64,000 bases of DNA from Devosia sp. ZB163 (GTDB lineage Bacteria; Pseudomonadota; Alphaproteobacteria; Rhizobiales; Devosiaceae). Where the stretch lies: contig NZ_JAQRMY010000001.1 of the NCBI RefSeq assembly GCF_028613635.1, forward strand, positions 1,530,331-1,594,330, written 5' to 3'. The stretch's first letter is position 1; each line of letters opens with the position of its first letter. The notes beneath the pieces are model-generated. The model made no database searches and was not told the origin of the DNA. It was given only the letters and a program-made list of their open reading frames with translations. A program made the translations under genes and the position numbers. Of this stretch, positions 25,505-35,250 are shown piece by piece.

Positions 25505-26095
25505 ATGGGGTTCGTGGATTTTGCGACGACGCGGGGGGCGCGTCTTGCCGCGATGGGCGCCCTTGCCCTCGCCGTTTCCGCCTGTTCGATGGGCAACATG
25601 TTCTCGCCCGCTCCCGGCGGCACGTCGACCACGCTGCAGACGGCCAACCCCACGGTGGCCGAACTGCAGACCGGCAGCACCAATGCGCTGCCCGCCATCG
25701 CCACCGAATGCCCGCCCATCAAGGTCCGCACCGGCGGCGAGGCGCTGTTCTACTACGGCAAGGGCAAGGTCGGTAACGCCAAGGACCTGAACTACCAGGC
25801 GATCGTCGACAAGCAGTCGCGCAACTGCGTGGTCTCGAACGGCCTGATCACCGTCAAGATGGGCATGGTCGGCCGCCTGCTGCTCGGCCCTGCCGGCAAC
25901 CAGACCAACGTCAACGTGCCGGTCCGCTTCACGATCGAACGCGATGGCGCGGCGCTCTTTTCCGAGCGTTACGAGATCCCCGTCACCATCACGCCGCCGA
26001 ACCAGTCGGAAGAGTTCGTGAAGGTGGTCGAGAACATCGCCGTGCCCTACACGGGCGGCGAGCAGATCGTCTTCTACGTCGGCTTCGACAGCTGA
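25505..26095 (+). CDS. Putative lipoprotein, conserved hypothetical
   Basis: A 196-residue protein with an N-terminal export signal ending in a lipobox-like LAVSAC, so probably lipidated at that cysteine. The mature part starts with a Pro/Thr-rich linker and then has ECPPIKVRTGGEALFYYGKG and RNCVVSNGLITVKMGMVGRL. It is rich in beta-strand-forming residues. I do not recognise a named family. ATG 25505 has AGGAG at 25493-25497; an in-frame start at 25487 overlaps the peroxiredoxin end and lacks a site. A terminator at 26106-26131 ends the transcript before the glycine riboswitch. Confidence 0.75.
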   Translation: MGFVDFATTRGARLAAMGALALAVSACSMGNMFSPAPGGTSTTLQTANPTVAELQTGSTNALPAIATECPPIKVRTGGEALFYYGKGKVGNAKDLNYQAIVDKQSRNCVVSNGLITVKMGMVGRLLLGPAGNQTNVNVPVRFTIERDGAALFSERYEIPVTITPPNQSEEFVKVVENIAVPYTGGEQIVFYVGFDS

Positions 26096-26105
26096 TCAGC
26101 CAGCT

Positions 26106-26131
26106 CCCGGCGCGACAGCGCGCTGGGTTTT
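26106..26131 (+). terminator. Rho-independent terminator after the lipoprotein gene
   Basis: CCCGGCGCG pairs with CGCGCTGGG (one G-U) around ACAG, followed by TTTTCCCC. It lies eleven bases after the stop codon and isolates the gcv transcript. Confidence 0.65.
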
Positions 26132-26176
26132 CCCCTTGCAGGGGATGGCACTCTGCGGGGGGGCGCGCGCAGGCGA

Positions 26177-26206
26177 TTGACTTCTCGCCACAAACCCGGC
26201 TTAGCA
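26177..26206 (+). promoter_or_regulatory. Candidate gcv promoter
   Basis: TTGACT at 26177-26182 is followed after 17-18 bases by CTTAGC/TTAGCA at 26200-26206, shortly upstream of the first riboswitch stem (26215). The -35 is near consensus; the -10 is weak. Confidence 0.45.
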
Positions 26207-26214
26207 TCATCTCG

Positions 26215-26435
26215 ACTGCGGGAGAGTCCGGCGAAAGCCGGCGCCGAAGGAGCAACCGCCCCGGAAACTCTCAGGCAAACGGACCGCAGTTCGACTGAAC
26301 TCTGGAAAGCAGGCCCAGAGCGGAGCCCTGAAGGTCGCGAGACCTTTGGACAAGGCGATGCCGAGGAAACGCCTCACCGAAGGAGCAACTCGCCCATAGG
26401 CGGCGAGGAAATCTCTCAGGTTAGCGGACAGAGGG
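26215..26435 (+). ncRNA. Tandem glycine riboswitch
   Basis: Two consecutive glycine aptamers in the gcvT leader. In aptamer 1 the P1 stem ACTGCGG (26215-26221) pairs with CCGCAGT (26284-26290), and the core words GCCGAAGGAGCAA and CTCTCAGGCAAACGGAC are exact family hallmarks. Aptamer 2 is closed by CTCTG (26300-26304) with CAGAG (26429-26433) and repeats ACCGAAGGAGCAA and ATCTCTCAGG. The linker between them is about nine bases, as in cooperative tandem switches. The class normally turns on glycine cleavage genes when glycine is abundant, and the gcv operon follows. The expression platform lies between 26436 and 26499; no T-run hairpin is clear, so control may act on translation. Confidence 0.95.
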
Positions 26436-26499
26436 GGCACGGAACGCAAGGGGGCGGCAGCTCCGTTGTGGTCGCTGTGCAGTCAACCCCGGTGTCCAG

Positions 26500-27669
26500 A
26501 TGGCCGATCAAGCCGCAGAAGATCTCAAGAACGTCGTTCTCAACGACAAGCACGTCGCGCTGGGCGGGCGCATGGTGCCGTTCTCCGGCTACTCGTTGCC
26601 GGTCCAGTATCCCACGGGAATCATCGCCGAGCACAAGTGGACGCGCGAACACGCCGGCCTGTTCGATGTCTCGCACATGGGCCCGAGCTTTCTCGTGCTC
26701 GATGCGCGGTCAGGCGATGGCGAGGCCGATCACACGGCAGTCGCCGATATCGTCGAGCCGCTGATCAGCGGCGATATCCGCGGCCTCAAGCCGGGCCAGA
26801 TTCGCTACACGCTGCTGCTCAACGACGAGGGCGGCACCCATGACGACCTGATGATCGCGCGTCCCCCCGGCGAGGGCTGGGGCGGGGCGCTCTACATCGT
26901 CGTCAACGCCGGCACCAAGGAGGCCGATTTCCAGCGCATCGCGGCGGCCGCCCTCGGCAAGGGGACGCTCAACCGCTCCGACCACGGCGCGCTGCTCGCG
27001 CTGCAGGGACCGGAAGCCGCCGCGGTGCTCGATGCCGTCGTGCCGGCTGCCGCCGAACTCGGCTTCATGCAGTACGGCTCGTTCGACTGGCGCGACACCA
27101 AGCTGGTGATCTCGCGCTCGGGCTATACCGGCGAGGACGGGTTCGAGATCCTCGTCGATCCAGAGCATGCCGCGGCGCTGTGGGACACACTCCTCGCCGA
27201 CGCGCGCGTCAAGCCCATCGGGTTGGGCGCCCGCGACAGCCTCAGGCTCGAGGCGGGGCTGCCGCTGTATGGCCACGACCTCGACGAGACCATCTCGCCG
27301 GTCGAGGCAGGACTGAACTTCGCCATCTCGAAGCGCCGCCGCGAGGCCGCCGATTTCCCCGGCGCCCAGCGCATTCTCGCGGAACTGGGCGGGGCGCTCA
27401 AGCGCGTCCGCGTCGGGCTCTTCGTCGAAGGCGCGCCGGCACGCGAAGGCGCCGCCATCCTCGACGAGCATGGCGCCGAGATCGGCACCGTCACCTCGGG
27501 CGGCTTCGCCCCGTCGCTCAATCGCGCCATCGCCATCGGCTTCGTGCCGCCTGACCACGCAGCGCCGGGCACCAGGTTGCAGGTGCTCGTCCGCGGCAGG
27601 GCGCAGCCAGCGGAAGTTGTCACCACTCCATTCGTCCCCCATCGCTATGTCCGGAAGGCCAGCAAATGA
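26500..27669 (+). CDS. gcvT: Glycine cleavage system aminomethyltransferase (T protein)
   Basis: Transfers the methylene group from aminomethyl-lipoyl GcvH to tetrahydrofolate, releasing ammonia. The 389 residues show [39 protein letters not shown], the folate-site [40 protein letters not shown] and the C-terminal barrel [23 protein letters not shown] 26500 stands about 65 bases after the riboswitch and lacks a good Shine-Dalgarno, which fits a regulated start. Its stop overlaps gcvH by ATGA. Confidence 0.96.
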   Translation: MADQAAEDLKNVVLNDKHVALGGRMVPFSGYSLPVQYPTGIIAEHKWTREHAGLFDVSHMGPSFLVLDARSGDGEADHTAVADIVEPLISGDIRGLKPGQIRYTLLLNDEGGTHDDLMIARPPGEGWGGALYIVVNAGTKEADFQRIAAAALGKGTLNRSDHGALLALQGPEAAAVLDAVVPAAAELGFMQYGSFDWRDTKLVISRSGYTGEDGFEILVDPEHAAALWDTLLADARVKPIGLGARDSLRLEAGLPLYGHDLDETISPVEAGLNFAISKRRREAADFPGAQRILAELGGALKRVRVGLFVEGAPAREGAAILDEHGAEIGTVTSGGFAPSLNRAIAIGFVPPDHAAPGTRLQVLVRGRAQPAEVVTTPFVPHRYVRKASK

Positions 27670-28019
27670 CCAAGTTCACCAAGGACCATGAGTACGTCAC
27701 CGTCGACGGCACGGTGGGCATCACGCCCTATGCGCAGGAGCAACTGGGCGACATCGTCTTCGTCGAGTTGCCCAAGGTGGGCCAGAAGCTGAAGCAGGGC
27801 GATGAGGCCGCCGTGGTCGAGTCCGTGAAGGCCGCTTCCGAGATCTACGCCCCCGTCTCCGGCACCGTGACCGCGGTGAACGACGCCCTCTCGGGCGATC
27901 CCGGCCTCATCAACAGCTCGCCCGAAGTCGACGGCTGGATATTCAAGCTCGCGCTCGATGATGCGAGTGAGCTCGACGGCCTGATGGATGCCGATGCCTA
28001 CGCCAAGCTGACCGCCTGA
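27666..28019 (+). CDS. gcvH: Glycine cleavage system H protein
   Basis: Lipoylated carrier shuttling the aminomethyl group between P, T and L proteins. The 117 residues include the lipoyl lysine K55 in [17 protein letters not shown] and the conserved [20 protein letters not shown] and [16 protein letters not shown] 27666 overlaps the gcvT stop by four bases. Confidence 0.97.
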   Translation: MTKFTKDHEYVTVDGTVGITPYAQEQLGDIVFVELPKVGQKLKQGDEAAVVESVKAASEIYAPVSGTVTAVNDALSGDPGLINSSPEVDGWIFKLALDDASELDGLMDADAYAKLTA

Positions 28020-28027
28020 GGACCTTG

Positions 28028-29383
28028 ATGCGCTATCTTCCCCATTCCGAGCATGAGCGGGCCGATATGCTCGCCGTCATTGGCGCCGGCAGCGCCGAGG
28101 ATCTCTTCGCCCGTGTGCCCAGGCATGCGCTGCTGACCGAGCCGGTGGACCTGCCGAGGCACTCACCCGAGTTTCTCGTCGAGGCGAAGCTGCGCGCCAT
28201 GGCCGGTCGCAACCATGCTGCTGGCGATGGCCCGTTCTTCATCGGTGCCGGTGCCTACCGCCACCACGTGCCGGCCAGCGTCGACCACCTGATCCAGCGC
28301 TCGGAATGGCTGACCGCCTACACGCCCTACCAGCCGGAGGTCTCGCAAGGGACGCTCCAGATGCTGTTCGAGTTCCAGACCCAGGTCGCGCATTTGACCG
28401 GCATGGATGTCGCCAACGCCTCGATGTACGACGGCTCGACCGCCACTGCCGAGGCCGTGCTGATGGCGCGGCGGCTGACGCGGCGCAACCGCATCGTGCT
28501 GTCGGGTGGGCTCCATCCGCACTATCGCGACGTGGTCCGTACCTATCTCGGCGATGGTCCCGATCTCGTCTGCCTTCCTGCTTCACCAGAGGGCCAGGGC
28601 GACATCCTCAACCGTATCGACGGCGAAACTGCTGCTATCGTCGTCCAGACCCCCGACTTCTACGGTCACCTGCGCAACCTGCAGGCCGCCGCCGACGCCG
28701 CGCACGCAGCCGGGGCGCTGCTGATCGTCGTCGTGACCGAGGTTGTGTCGCTCGGCCTCATCGAGGCCCCGGGCGCCCTGGGCGCCGATATCGTCGTGTG
28801 CGAGGGCCAGTCGATCGGCAACGCGCTCAACTTCGGTGGCCCCTATGTCGGGCTGATGGCGACCCGCAAGGAGTTCGTGCGCCAGATGCCCGGTCGCCTC
28901 TGCGGCGAAACCGTCGATGCCGATGGCAACCGCGGCTTCGTGCTGACGCTTTCGACCCGCGAGCAGCACATCCGCCGCGAGAAGGCGACGAGCAACATCT
29001 GCACCAACTCGGGCCTCTGTGCGCTTGCCTTTTCGATCCACATGTCGCTGCTCGGTGAGGCCGGGCTGAAGCGTCTGGCGCGGCTCAACCACCACAATGC
29101 GGTGAAGCTGGCCCGCATGCTCGGTACCGTCCCGGGTGTCGAGCTGCTCAACAAGACCTTCTTCAACGAGATGACCATTCGCCTGCCGGTCCCGGCGGCG
29201 CCGGTCGTCGAGCTGTTGGCCCGGGCCGACGTGCTCGCTGGCGTGCCCGTGAGCCGGCTCGAGCCCGACAATCCGGATTGCGCCAATCTGATCGTCCTCG
29301 CGGCGACGGAACTCACCACCGACCAGGACATCGAGATGCTGGCCGAGTGCCTCCACGCCGCCCTCTCGGAGGAAGCCCAATGA
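28028..29383 (+). CDS. gcvPA: Glycine dehydrogenase (decarboxylating) subunit 1
   Basis: N-terminal half-enzyme of the split P protein, which decarboxylates glycine on PLP and loads GcvH. The 451 residues carry [19 protein letters not shown], the conserved [20 protein letters not shown], and [19 protein letters not shown] and [20 protein letters not shown]. The PLP lysine is not here but in gcvPB. ATG 28028 follows GAGGA at 28018-28022; TTG 28025 is less likely. The ATGA overlap with gcvPB suggests equal translation of the two subunits. Confidence 0.95.
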   Translation: MRYLPHSEHERADMLAVIGAGSAEDLFARVPRHALLTEPVDLPRHSPEFLVEAKLRAMAGRNHAAGDGPFFIGAGAYRHHVPASVDHLIQRSEWLTAYTPYQPEVSQGTLQMLFEFQTQVAHLTGMDVANASMYDGSTATAEAVLMARRLTRRNRIVLSGGLHPHYRDVVRTYLGDGPDLVCLPASPEGQGDILNRIDGETAAIVVQTPDFYGHLRNLQAAADAAHAAGALLIVVVTEVVSLGLIEAPGALGADIVVCEGQSIGNALNFGGPYVGLMATRKEFVRQMPGRLCGETVDADGNRGFVLTLSTREQHIRREKATSNICTNSGLCALAFSIHMSLLGEAGLKRLARLNHHNAVKLARMLGTVPGVELLNKTFFNEMTIRLPVPAAPVVELLARADVLAGVPVSRLEPDNPDCANLIVLAATELTTDQDIEMLAECLHAALSEEAQ

Positions 29384-30915
29384 GCATGAACAAACAGGGC
29401 CGCCCCACCGGCACGGGCACTTCCGATTTCGCGTCCGTCTCGGGCTCCTCGCTGCTCCCCAATGAGCCGCTGCTGTTCGAGATCGGCGACCGCGAGCATT
29501 CGGGCGTCGACCTGCCTGATGTCGAGATCGACGGCAGCTTTCTCGGCGGCTTCGAGCGCCAGACCGAGATCGACCTCGCAGGGCTGACCGAACCCGAGAC
29601 GTTGCGCCATTACGTGCGGCTCAGCCGGCTCAACTACTCGATCGACAGCGGCATGTATCCGCTCGGCTCGTGCACCATGAAGCACAACCCGCGATTGAAC
29701 GAGAAGATGGCGCGGCTTCCCGGCTTCGCCGATATCCACCCGCTGCAGCCGGTCTCGACCGTCAGGGGGGCGCTCGAGCTGATGGATGAACTCGCCCACT
29801 GGTTGATGACGCTCACCAACACCGCCGCCGTGTGCCTGACGCCCAAGGCCGGCGCACATGGCGAGATGGCTGGCATGATGGCGATCAAGGCGGCGCAGGA
29901 AGCGGCCGGGCAGGGGCACCGCAAGGTGGTGCTGGTGCCCGAGAGCGCCCACGGCACCAACCCGGCGACCGCCGCCTTCCTCGGCTATTCGGTGAGACCG
30001 GTGCCGGCCCGCGACGACGGCACCGTCGACGTCGAGGCGGTGAAGGCAGCGCTCTCGCCGGATGTCGCGGCGATCATGCTGACCAACCCCAACACCTGCG
30101 GACTGTTCGAGCCCGAGGTGATCGAAATCGCCGCTGCCGTGCACGAGGCGGGCGCCTTCTTCTACTGCGACGGCGCCAACTTCAACGCCATCATGGGCGT
30201 GGTGCGGCCGGGCGACCTCGGCATCGACGCCATGCACATCAACCTGCACAAGACCTTCTCGACGCCGCATGGCGGCGGTGGGCCGGGCGCAGGTCCCGTC
30301 GTGCTGTCGGCGGCGCTGGCGCCGTTCGCGCCCGTTCCGTTCGTGCGCAAGGGCGAACTGATCGAGCATGCCGATGGCCAGCACCTTGGCCGCATCACCG
30401 CCTTCAACGGCCAGATGGGCATGTACGTCCGCGCGCTGACCTACATGCTGAGCCATGGCGGTGACGGCCTCGCCCAGGCGGCCAAGGACGCGGTGCTCAA
30501 CGCCAACTACATCAAGGCACGGCTAGAGGCGGTGTTCTCGGTGCCGTTCAACGGCCAGCCCGTGATGCACGAGGCGCTGTTCGACGACAGCTTCCTCGAA
30601 GGCACCGGTGTGTCGACGCTCGATTTCGCCAAGGCGCTGATCGACGAGGGTTTCCACCCCATGACCATGTACTTCCCGCTGGTCGTGCACGGCGCCATGC
30701 TGGTCGAGCCCACCGAAAGCGAGAGCAAGCAGACGCTGGACCGCTTCTGCGACGTGATGCTTGAACTGGCGACGGATGCCAGGGCCGGCAACGCCGCACG
30801 CTTCACCAGCGCCCCCACGCGCGCCCCGCGTCGGCGTCTGGACGAGACGCGCGCGGCGCGTTCGCCAGTGCTCAAGTGGGAACGGCCCGAGGACCTGCCG
30901 CAGGCTGCGGAGTAG
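29380..30915 (+). CDS. gcvPB: Glycine dehydrogenase (decarboxylating) subunit 2
   Basis: PLP-binding half of the split P protein, 511 residues. [20 protein letters not shown] is conserved, [20 protein letters not shown] precedes the PLP lysine in [20 protein letters not shown], and [20 protein letters not shown] lies near the C terminus. The last 40 residues are Arg/Pro-rich and variable. GGAGGAAG lies upstream of ATG 29380. The L protein (lpd) is not in the window and is normally shared with other dehydrogenases. Confidence 0.95.
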   Translation: MSMNKQGRPTGTGTSDFASVSGSSLLPNEPLLFEIGDREHSGVDLPDVEIDGSFLGGFERQTEIDLAGLTEPETLRHYVRLSRLNYSIDSGMYPLGSCTMKHNPRLNEKMARLPGFADIHPLQPVSTVRGALELMDELAHWLMTLTNTAAVCLTPKAGAHGEMAGMMAIKAAQEAAGQGHRKVVLVPESAHGTNPATAAFLGYSVRPVPARDDGTVDVEAVKAALSPDVAAIMLTNPNTCGLFEPEVIEIAAAVHEAGAFFYCDGANFNAIMGVVRPGDLGIDAMHINLHKTFSTPHGGGGPGAGPVVLSAALAPFAPVPFVRKGELIEHADGQHLGRITAFNGQMGMYVRALTYMLSHGGDGLAQAAKDAVLNANYIKARLEAVFSVPFNGQPVMHEALFDDSFLEGTGVSTLDFAKALIDEGFHPMTMYFPLVVHGAMLVEPTESESKQTLDRFCDVMLELATDARAGNAARFTSAPTRAPRRRLDETRAARSPVLKWERPEDLPQAAE

Positions 30916-31062
30916 TCCTGCAGGCCAGCAGGGCGCAACCCGGCGCCCGGCCACGCCCCGCCGCGTTCTGCTCCCGTTGTGGGGAGGAGGACCGGCGTGG
31001 GCCAATCCCGGGCCCCGCATTGGGTTGATGCATCCGTTCGTGTCAGTGCCGCGCGGCCGGCC

Positions 31063-31923
31063 TCACGCCGATTTGGCGTAGGGCACCGCACCAGTGCTGC
31101 CAAACGCGGCGGCATCGGCCATGAACCGCGTCAGCAGGTGGTTGAACATGTCCGGCTGGTCCCAGAACGCGGCATGGCCGGCATTGGGGATGATGTGGCA
31201 GGTATTCGTCCACAGCGTCGCGTAATCAAGATTGGCGACGTAGTTGAGTCGCGCCACGCTCTCCTGCTCGCCGTTGACGATCGCCACCGGCACTTGGGCC
31301 TGCTCCACCGCACGGCGCTGGTCAGCGCCTTCGCCGAACATCAGGCTACGCGACACCGTCGGACGTACCCGCCCATCGGCGCGGCGAATGGCCTCAAGAA
31401 ACGCCCCGTCGCCGTTGCCGTGGTAGCACATTTCGTAAAATCGCAGCGCATCGCGCTCGGTGAACTGTTCCTTGGTGGCGAGCAACAGGTCCAGGTTGGT
31501 CTGGAAGCCGCGCAACAGGCCGAGCGGGCCCGGGGAAATCGGCGGCGTGCCACTGATCATCAGGCCCGCGACGCCGGGGTGCGTTGCCAACAGCTCGATT
31601 CCCACATGGCCGCCCAGTGACCAGCCGAAGATGGCGAAGCGTTCGATGCCACGTGCGGCCAGCACCTCGGTGACGGTGCGCGCCAGGGCCGGAATGGAAT
31701 AGTCGGTCGCCGGGTTGAGTGCATCGGAGGATTCTCCGTGCCCCGGCAGGTCCGGGGCGATCACTCGGTGGGCGCGTGCCAGGGGGTTGTTGAATTGGTG
31801 CATGAACACCTGGCGTGAGGCGCCCGAGCCGTGCAGCAGCAGCAGCGGCAGCCCCGCGCCCGTGCTTTCGCTGAGCCGGATCGTGGCGGTGCGGGAGGTG
31901 ATCAGGTGGTCAAAGGTAGGCAT
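31063..31923 (-). CDS. Alpha/beta-fold hydrolase
   Basis: A 286-residue hydrolase. LLLLHGSGASRQVFMHQ gives the oxyanion loop, APDLPGHGESSDA follows, the nucleophile elbow is FGWSLGGHVGIELL (Ser in G-W-S-L-G), and the catalytic His is in PNAGHAAFWDQPD near the C terminus. The Asp is probably in the IVNGEQESV strand region, which has Glu/Asp alternatives. No signal peptide. ATG 31923 was chosen; TTG 31929 is possible. It is convergent with gcvPB. The substrate is not predictable; families of this type include esterases and C-C hydrolases. Confidence 0.87.
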   Translation of the reverse strand: MPTFDHLITSRTATIRLSESTGAGLPLLLLHGSGASRQVFMHQFNNPLARAHRVIAPDLPGHGESSDALNPATDYSIPALARTVTEVLAARGIERFAIFGWSLGGHVGIELLATHPGVAGLMISGTPPISPGPLGLLRGFQTNLDLLLATKEQFTERDALRFYEMCYHGNGDGAFLEAIRRADGRVRPTVSRSLMFGEGADQRRAVEQAQVPVAIVNGEQESVARLNYVANLDYATLWTNTCHIIPNAGHAAFWDQPDMFNHLLTRFMADAAAFGSTGAVPYAKSA

Positions 31924-32088
31924 GCGCAAGTCTCGTTAGGGTCTGTCAGCCTAGGCGAAACTCCCTACGGTCGCGTCAAGTCGGTCGGTGAACGAAACAT
32001 GAAGGTGAAGATTTGGCACGTGGCGCGATGTTTCCTGCACGCGATCGCTTGTTAGTTCGTCCGCGGGCTCGTAGCGTGTAAGTCCATA

Positions 32089-32670
32089 ATGCTCGGGGGG
32101 GCGCGATTGGATATTGTTCTCGACGTCATCGTCACTGTTGTCAGTTTGTCGGTCATTGCTCAGTACGCCTGGTCGCTGCGCAGGCACTTCGTGTCCGTCA
32201 CCATGCCGGTCGGCACGATGGTGATCTCCGCCATCGTCACGCTGACAGCGCTGTTCTTCGTTTTTCTGCTGTGGATCGAGACGCGGCCGGTGCTGGCCGT
32301 CACGCTCGGTCTCCTGATCGAGCTGTGCGGGTTGTGGCTGTTCTGGGCGGCTATCAGTGCCTCGCGCAAGGCGCGGCTGAAGATGGCGTTCGATCTTGGC
32401 AACCCAGGCGGGCTGGTGACCACCGGCCCTTACCGCTATCTGCGGCACCCTTTCTACACCTCCTACCTGATCTTCTGGGTCGGTTGGGCCATCGCCACCT
32501 GGTCGATCTGGTCGTTGCTGCCGCTGGCCGTGATCACGGTGATCTATGTCCTGGCCGCGCTTGATGAGGAGCGGAAGTTCTCGCGCACCGAAATGGCCGG
32601 CGACTATGCGGCCTACCGCGCGCAGACGGGCTTCTTCTGGCCCCGCCTGCCGGGCTTCGACAATAAGTAG
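32089..32670 (+). CDS. Isoprenylcysteine carboxyl methyltransferase-like membrane protein
   Basis: A 193-residue protein with about five membrane helices and the PEMT/ICMT SAM-binding C terminus: TTGPYRYLRHPFYTSYLIFW, then LDEERKFSRTEMAGDYAAYR. Bacterial members methylate lipids or small isoprenoids; the substrate here is unknown. ATG 32089 gives the longest plausible protein. A TTG at 32107 preceded by a run of G is an alternative start. It faces the atp operon convergently, and the hairpin at 32693-32719 follows its stop. Confidence 0.8.
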   Translation: MLGGARLDIVLDVIVTVVSLSVIAQYAWSLRRHFVSVTMPVGTMVISAIVTLTALFFVFLLWIETRPVLAVTLGLLIELCGLWLFWAAISASRKARLKMAFDLGNPGGLVTTGPYRYLRHPFYTSYLIFWVGWAIATWSIWSLLPLAVITVIYVLAALDEERKFSRTEMAGDYAAYRAQTGFFWPRLPGFDNK

Positions 32671-32692
32671 GACCTGAGGTTGGGCAGAATGC

Positions 32693-32719
32693 GAGGGGGG
32701 CAGTACTACCGCCCCCCTC
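32693..32719. repeat. GC-rich hairpin, possible degenerate REP element
   Basis: GAGGGGGGC pairs perfectly with GCCCCCCTC around a 9-base loop. G-rich arms similar to the REPIN-like loci follow to about 32755. It is 23 bases after the methyltransferase stop and has no T-run. Confidence 0.5.
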
Positions 32720-32861
32720 CTCGTGTGATGGGAGGCTGGGAGGGGGCGTTGCCCAGGCAATCTCGCGCTGCCGCGCCCGGTCCCGATGTCCTCCCACCCA
32801 CCGCTTCCAGCCTGCGCGAGAACTGAGGCGGGTGGGGAGGGGCTGCAACGCCGACCTGCGG

Positions 32862-32893
32862 CAAATGAAAAGGCCCGCTTTCGCGGGCCTTCA
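32862..32893 (-). terminator. Terminator of the atp F0 operon
   Basis: AAGGCCCGC (32870-32878) pairs with GCGGGCCTT (32883-32891) around TTTC. Read on the minus strand, the stem is followed by TTTCATTTG. It lies 24 bases after the atpF stop codon. Confidence 0.8.
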
Positions 32894-32916
32894 ATCCTTC
32901 AGCGATCTGCCGAACG

Positions 32917-33420
32917 TCAGTTCAGTCGCGCAGCCACATCCTGGATGGCCTTGTCGACCATCGCGTCGCCCTTGGTGGCGACCTGCTTCTCGAGCAGGAC
33001 GCGGGCGGCTTCGACGGCGAGGTCGGCCGAGCGGGCGCGGACTTCGGCGACGGCCTGGGCTTCCGCCTGGGCGATCTTGTCGGCCACCGACTTCTCGCGG
33101 CGGGCGACCATGGCCTCCAGCGACTCCTTGGCCTCGGCGGTGAGGCGGAAGGCCTCCTCGCGGGCGGCGGTGACGATCTCCTCGGCTTCCTTCTCGGCTT
33201 CCTCGCGACGGCGCGAGTAGTCGTCGAGCAGGGCCTTGGCTTCGGCGCGCAGCGCCTCGGCCTCGGCGAGGTCGGTCTCGATCTTCTTGATCCGGTCGTC
33301 GAGCGCCTTGGCAATCGCCGTGTGCACGCCGAAATAGATGACGATGCCCAGGAAGATGACGAGGGCGATCAGGGCCCAGATGGTGGCGCCGGTCGTGGCG
33401 TCGAACCCGAAGCTCCACAT
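32917..33420 (-). CDS. atpF: F0F1 ATP synthase subunit b
   Basis: Peripheral stalk subunit of ATP synthase. One N-terminal helix (TIWALIALVIFLGIVIYFGV) anchors a long charged coiled coil (about 35-165) rich in Ala/Glu/Lys/Arg. Its 167 residues are typical. It is the last gene of the minus-strand F0 operon atpI-atpB-atpE-b'-b, six bases after b'. As in other alphaproteobacteria the F1 genes are at a separate locus, outside this window. Confidence 0.95.
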   Translation of the reverse strand: MWSFGFDATTGATIWALIALVIFLGIVIYFGVHTAIAKALDDRIKKIETDLAEAEALRAEAKALLDDYSRRREEAEKEAEEIVTAAREEAFRLTAEAKESLEAMVARREKSVADKIAQAEAQAVAEVRARSADLAVEAARVLLEKQVATKGDAMVDKAIQDVAARLN

Positions 33421-33426
33421 GGCGGC

Positions 33427-34089
33427 TTACTCCTTCGAAACCGCGGCAACCGCGGCTTTGGCTTCCGCCGCCGTTACGCTGCCGGAGATCTTGGCGACGA
33501 GTGCCTGGGCCGTCTCGGCGGCAATGGCGCCGACATTGGCGAGGGCGGCGTCCTTCTCGGACTGGATGCGTGCCTCGGCTTCGGCGACGCGCGCGGCGAG
33601 CTGAGCTTCCACGTCGGCGCGGCGGCCGTCGATGTCAGCCTTGATGCCGGCGCGGGTTTCCTCGGCAATGCCGTGCGCGTTCTTGCGTGCCTCGGCGAGA
33701 GCCGCTTCGTAGGCCGCAGCGGCCTTCTCGGTCTCCTGGCGGAGACGCTCGGCTTCCTTGAGGTCGCCCTCGATACGGGTCCGGCGCGTCTCGAGGATCG
33801 AGCCGATCTGCGGCAGGGCCACGCGGCTCATCAGCAGGTAGAGCGCCGCGAAGGTGATGGCGAGCCACAGGAGCTGGCCAGCGAACCCCGAGGGGTCGAA
33901 CGGCGGGAAAGCGGAGCCATGCTCCTCGGTGCCGGCATGCGTCTCGGTGCCGTGCGCGGCATCCGTTGCGGCATGCGCAGCGTCGGTCGCGCCATGCTCC
34001 GCGGCGGGCGCTACAACTTCGCCCTCCTGAAGCACATCGCCGCCTTCGGCCTGCGCCACCACAGTAATCTCGTGGGCTGTGCCCGCCAT
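33427..34089 (-). CDS. atpG: F0F1 ATP synthase subunit b'
   Basis: Second, divergent b-type stator subunit that pairs with AtpF. The N terminus is Ala/His/Glu-rich with near repeats (ATDAAHAATDAAHGTETHAG); then comes the anchor GQLLWLAITFAALYLLMSRV followed by ALPQIGSILETRRTRIEGDL and a coiled coil to the C terminus. ATG 34089 is chosen because AAGGGT sits upstream; ATG 34104 in frame is weaker. The 220 residues are longer than classical b' (about 160) because of the N-terminal extension. Confidence 0.92.
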   Translation of the reverse strand: MAGTAHEITVVAQAEGGDVLQEGEVVAPAAEHGATDAAHAATDAAHGTETHAGTEEHGSAFPPFDPSGFAGQLLWLAITFAALYLLMSRVALPQIGSILETRRTRIEGDLKEAERLRQETEKAAAAYEAALAEARKNAHGIAEETRAGIKADIDGRRADVEAQLAARVAEAEARIQSEKDAALANVGAIAAETAQALVAKISGSVTAAEAKAAVAAVSKE

Positions 34090-34168
34090 TTCGTTACCCT
34101 TCATGATCGGAGACCCCGGATAGCTCACCCGGGGCCCCGAAGACTGATGCTAGGCCGTCGGTCGTGGA

Positions 34169-34396
34169 TCAGACCACGAAGAGCAGCAGCAGGGCGACCA
34201 GGAACGAGAAGATGCCCAGAGCTTCGGTCACGGCGAAGCCGAAGATCAGGTTGCTGAACTGGCCCGGGGCGGCCGCCGGGTTGCGCAGGGCGCCCGACAG
34301 AAAGTTCGAGAAAATGTTGGCCACACCGATAGCAGCACCCGCCATGCCGAAACAGGCGAGACCCGCACCGATGAACTTTGCGGCTTCAGCTTCCAT
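34169..34396 (-). CDS. atpE: F0F1 ATP synthase subunit c
   Basis: Proton-carrying rotor ring subunit. The 75-residue hairpin of two helices has the polar loop [10 protein letters not shown] between them and the essential carboxylate E58 in [15 protein letters not shown]. It lies between atpB and b' with longer spacers (73 and 79 bases), which may help its higher expression; the upstream spacer has a CGGTCAC/GTGACCG dyad at 34441-34455. Confidence 0.97.
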   Translation of the reverse strand: MEAEAAKFIGAGLACFGMAGAAIGVANIFSNFLSGALRNPAAAPGQFSNLIFGFAVTEALGIFSFLVALLLLFVV

Positions 34397-34469
34397 TCTT
34401 CAGTCTCCTTAGCAGCGACGTGCTGCGGGTTGGGGCCGGACGGTCACCGTGACCGCCGGGATGGGAAAA

Positions 34470-35225
34470 TCAATGCGACGGATGGATCGCGTCGTTGAGG
34501 TACATCGAGGTCAGCAGCGCGAAGACATAGGCCTGCAGCGCCGCCACCAGGAACTCGAGCGCCGTGATGCCGACCGTCAACGCCAGCGGCAGCAGCGCGC
34601 CGAGCCAGCCGAGGAAGCCGAGGCTACCCATGGTCACCACGAAACCAGCGAACACCTTGAGGGTGATGTGACCGGCGAGGATGTTGGCGAAGAGACGGAC
34701 GGAGAGCGAAATCGGCCGCGAGAGGAACGAGATCACCTCGATCACGACCACGAGCGGGAGAATGTAGCCCGGCACGCCGCTCGGCACGAACAGCTTGAGG
34801 AACTTGGGTCCGTTGCGCATGAAGCCGTAGACGACGACGACAACGAAGACGAGCAGCGCCAGCGCGAACGTGACGATGATGTGGCTGGTCACGGTGAAGA
34901 ACACCGGGATCATGCCGAACATGTTCGCGACCAGCACGAACATGAAGAGCGAGAACACGAAGGGGAAGAACTTCATCCCCTCCTTGCCCGCTGAATCTGT
35001 GACCATTCCCGCCACGAACTCGTAGGCCATCTCGGAAACGAGCTGCAGCCGGTTCGGCACGAGGCTTCGGCGCTGCGTCGACAAGACCAGGTAGGCCGCA
35101 ATGAGGCCCGTGGTCAGGATCATGAAGAGGGAGGCATTCGTGATGCCCAGCCCGCTGTCACCGAAAGCGAAAATATCGGTGATCGCAAACTGGTGGATCG
35201 GGTCGACTACATTAGGATCGGCCAA
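34470..35225 (-). CDS. atpB: F0F1 ATP synthase subunit a
   Basis: Stator subunit with the proton half-channels. The 251 residues hold five or six helices. The essential arginine is R177 in [14 protein letters not shown], and [20 protein letters not shown] near the C terminus carries the conserved Glu/Gln positions. There is no ATG at the proper place; TTG 35225 begins [13 protein letters not shown], with CAGGGTG upstream. It follows atpI by 25 bases. Confidence 0.95.
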   Translation of the reverse strand: MADPNVVDPIHQFAITDIFAFGDSGLGITNASLFMILTTGLIAAYLVLSTQRRSLVPNRLQLVSEMAYEFVAGMVTDSAGKEGMKFFPFVFSLFMFVLVANMFGMIPVFFTVTSHIIVTFALALLVFVVVVVYGFMRNGPKFLKLFVPSGVPGYILPLVVVIEVISFLSRPISLSVRLFANILAGHITLKVFAGFVVTMGSLGFLGWLGALLPLALTVGITALEFLVAALQAYVFALLTSMYLNDAIHPSH

Positions 35226-35250
35226 CTATGACACCCTGAGGCTGGAGCCT

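Noticed and set aside
34441-34455. CGGTCAC/GTGACCG dyad as a terminator between atpB and atpE
   Set aside because: The loop would be one base and no T-run follows, so it is more likely an incidental dyad or a small processing stem.
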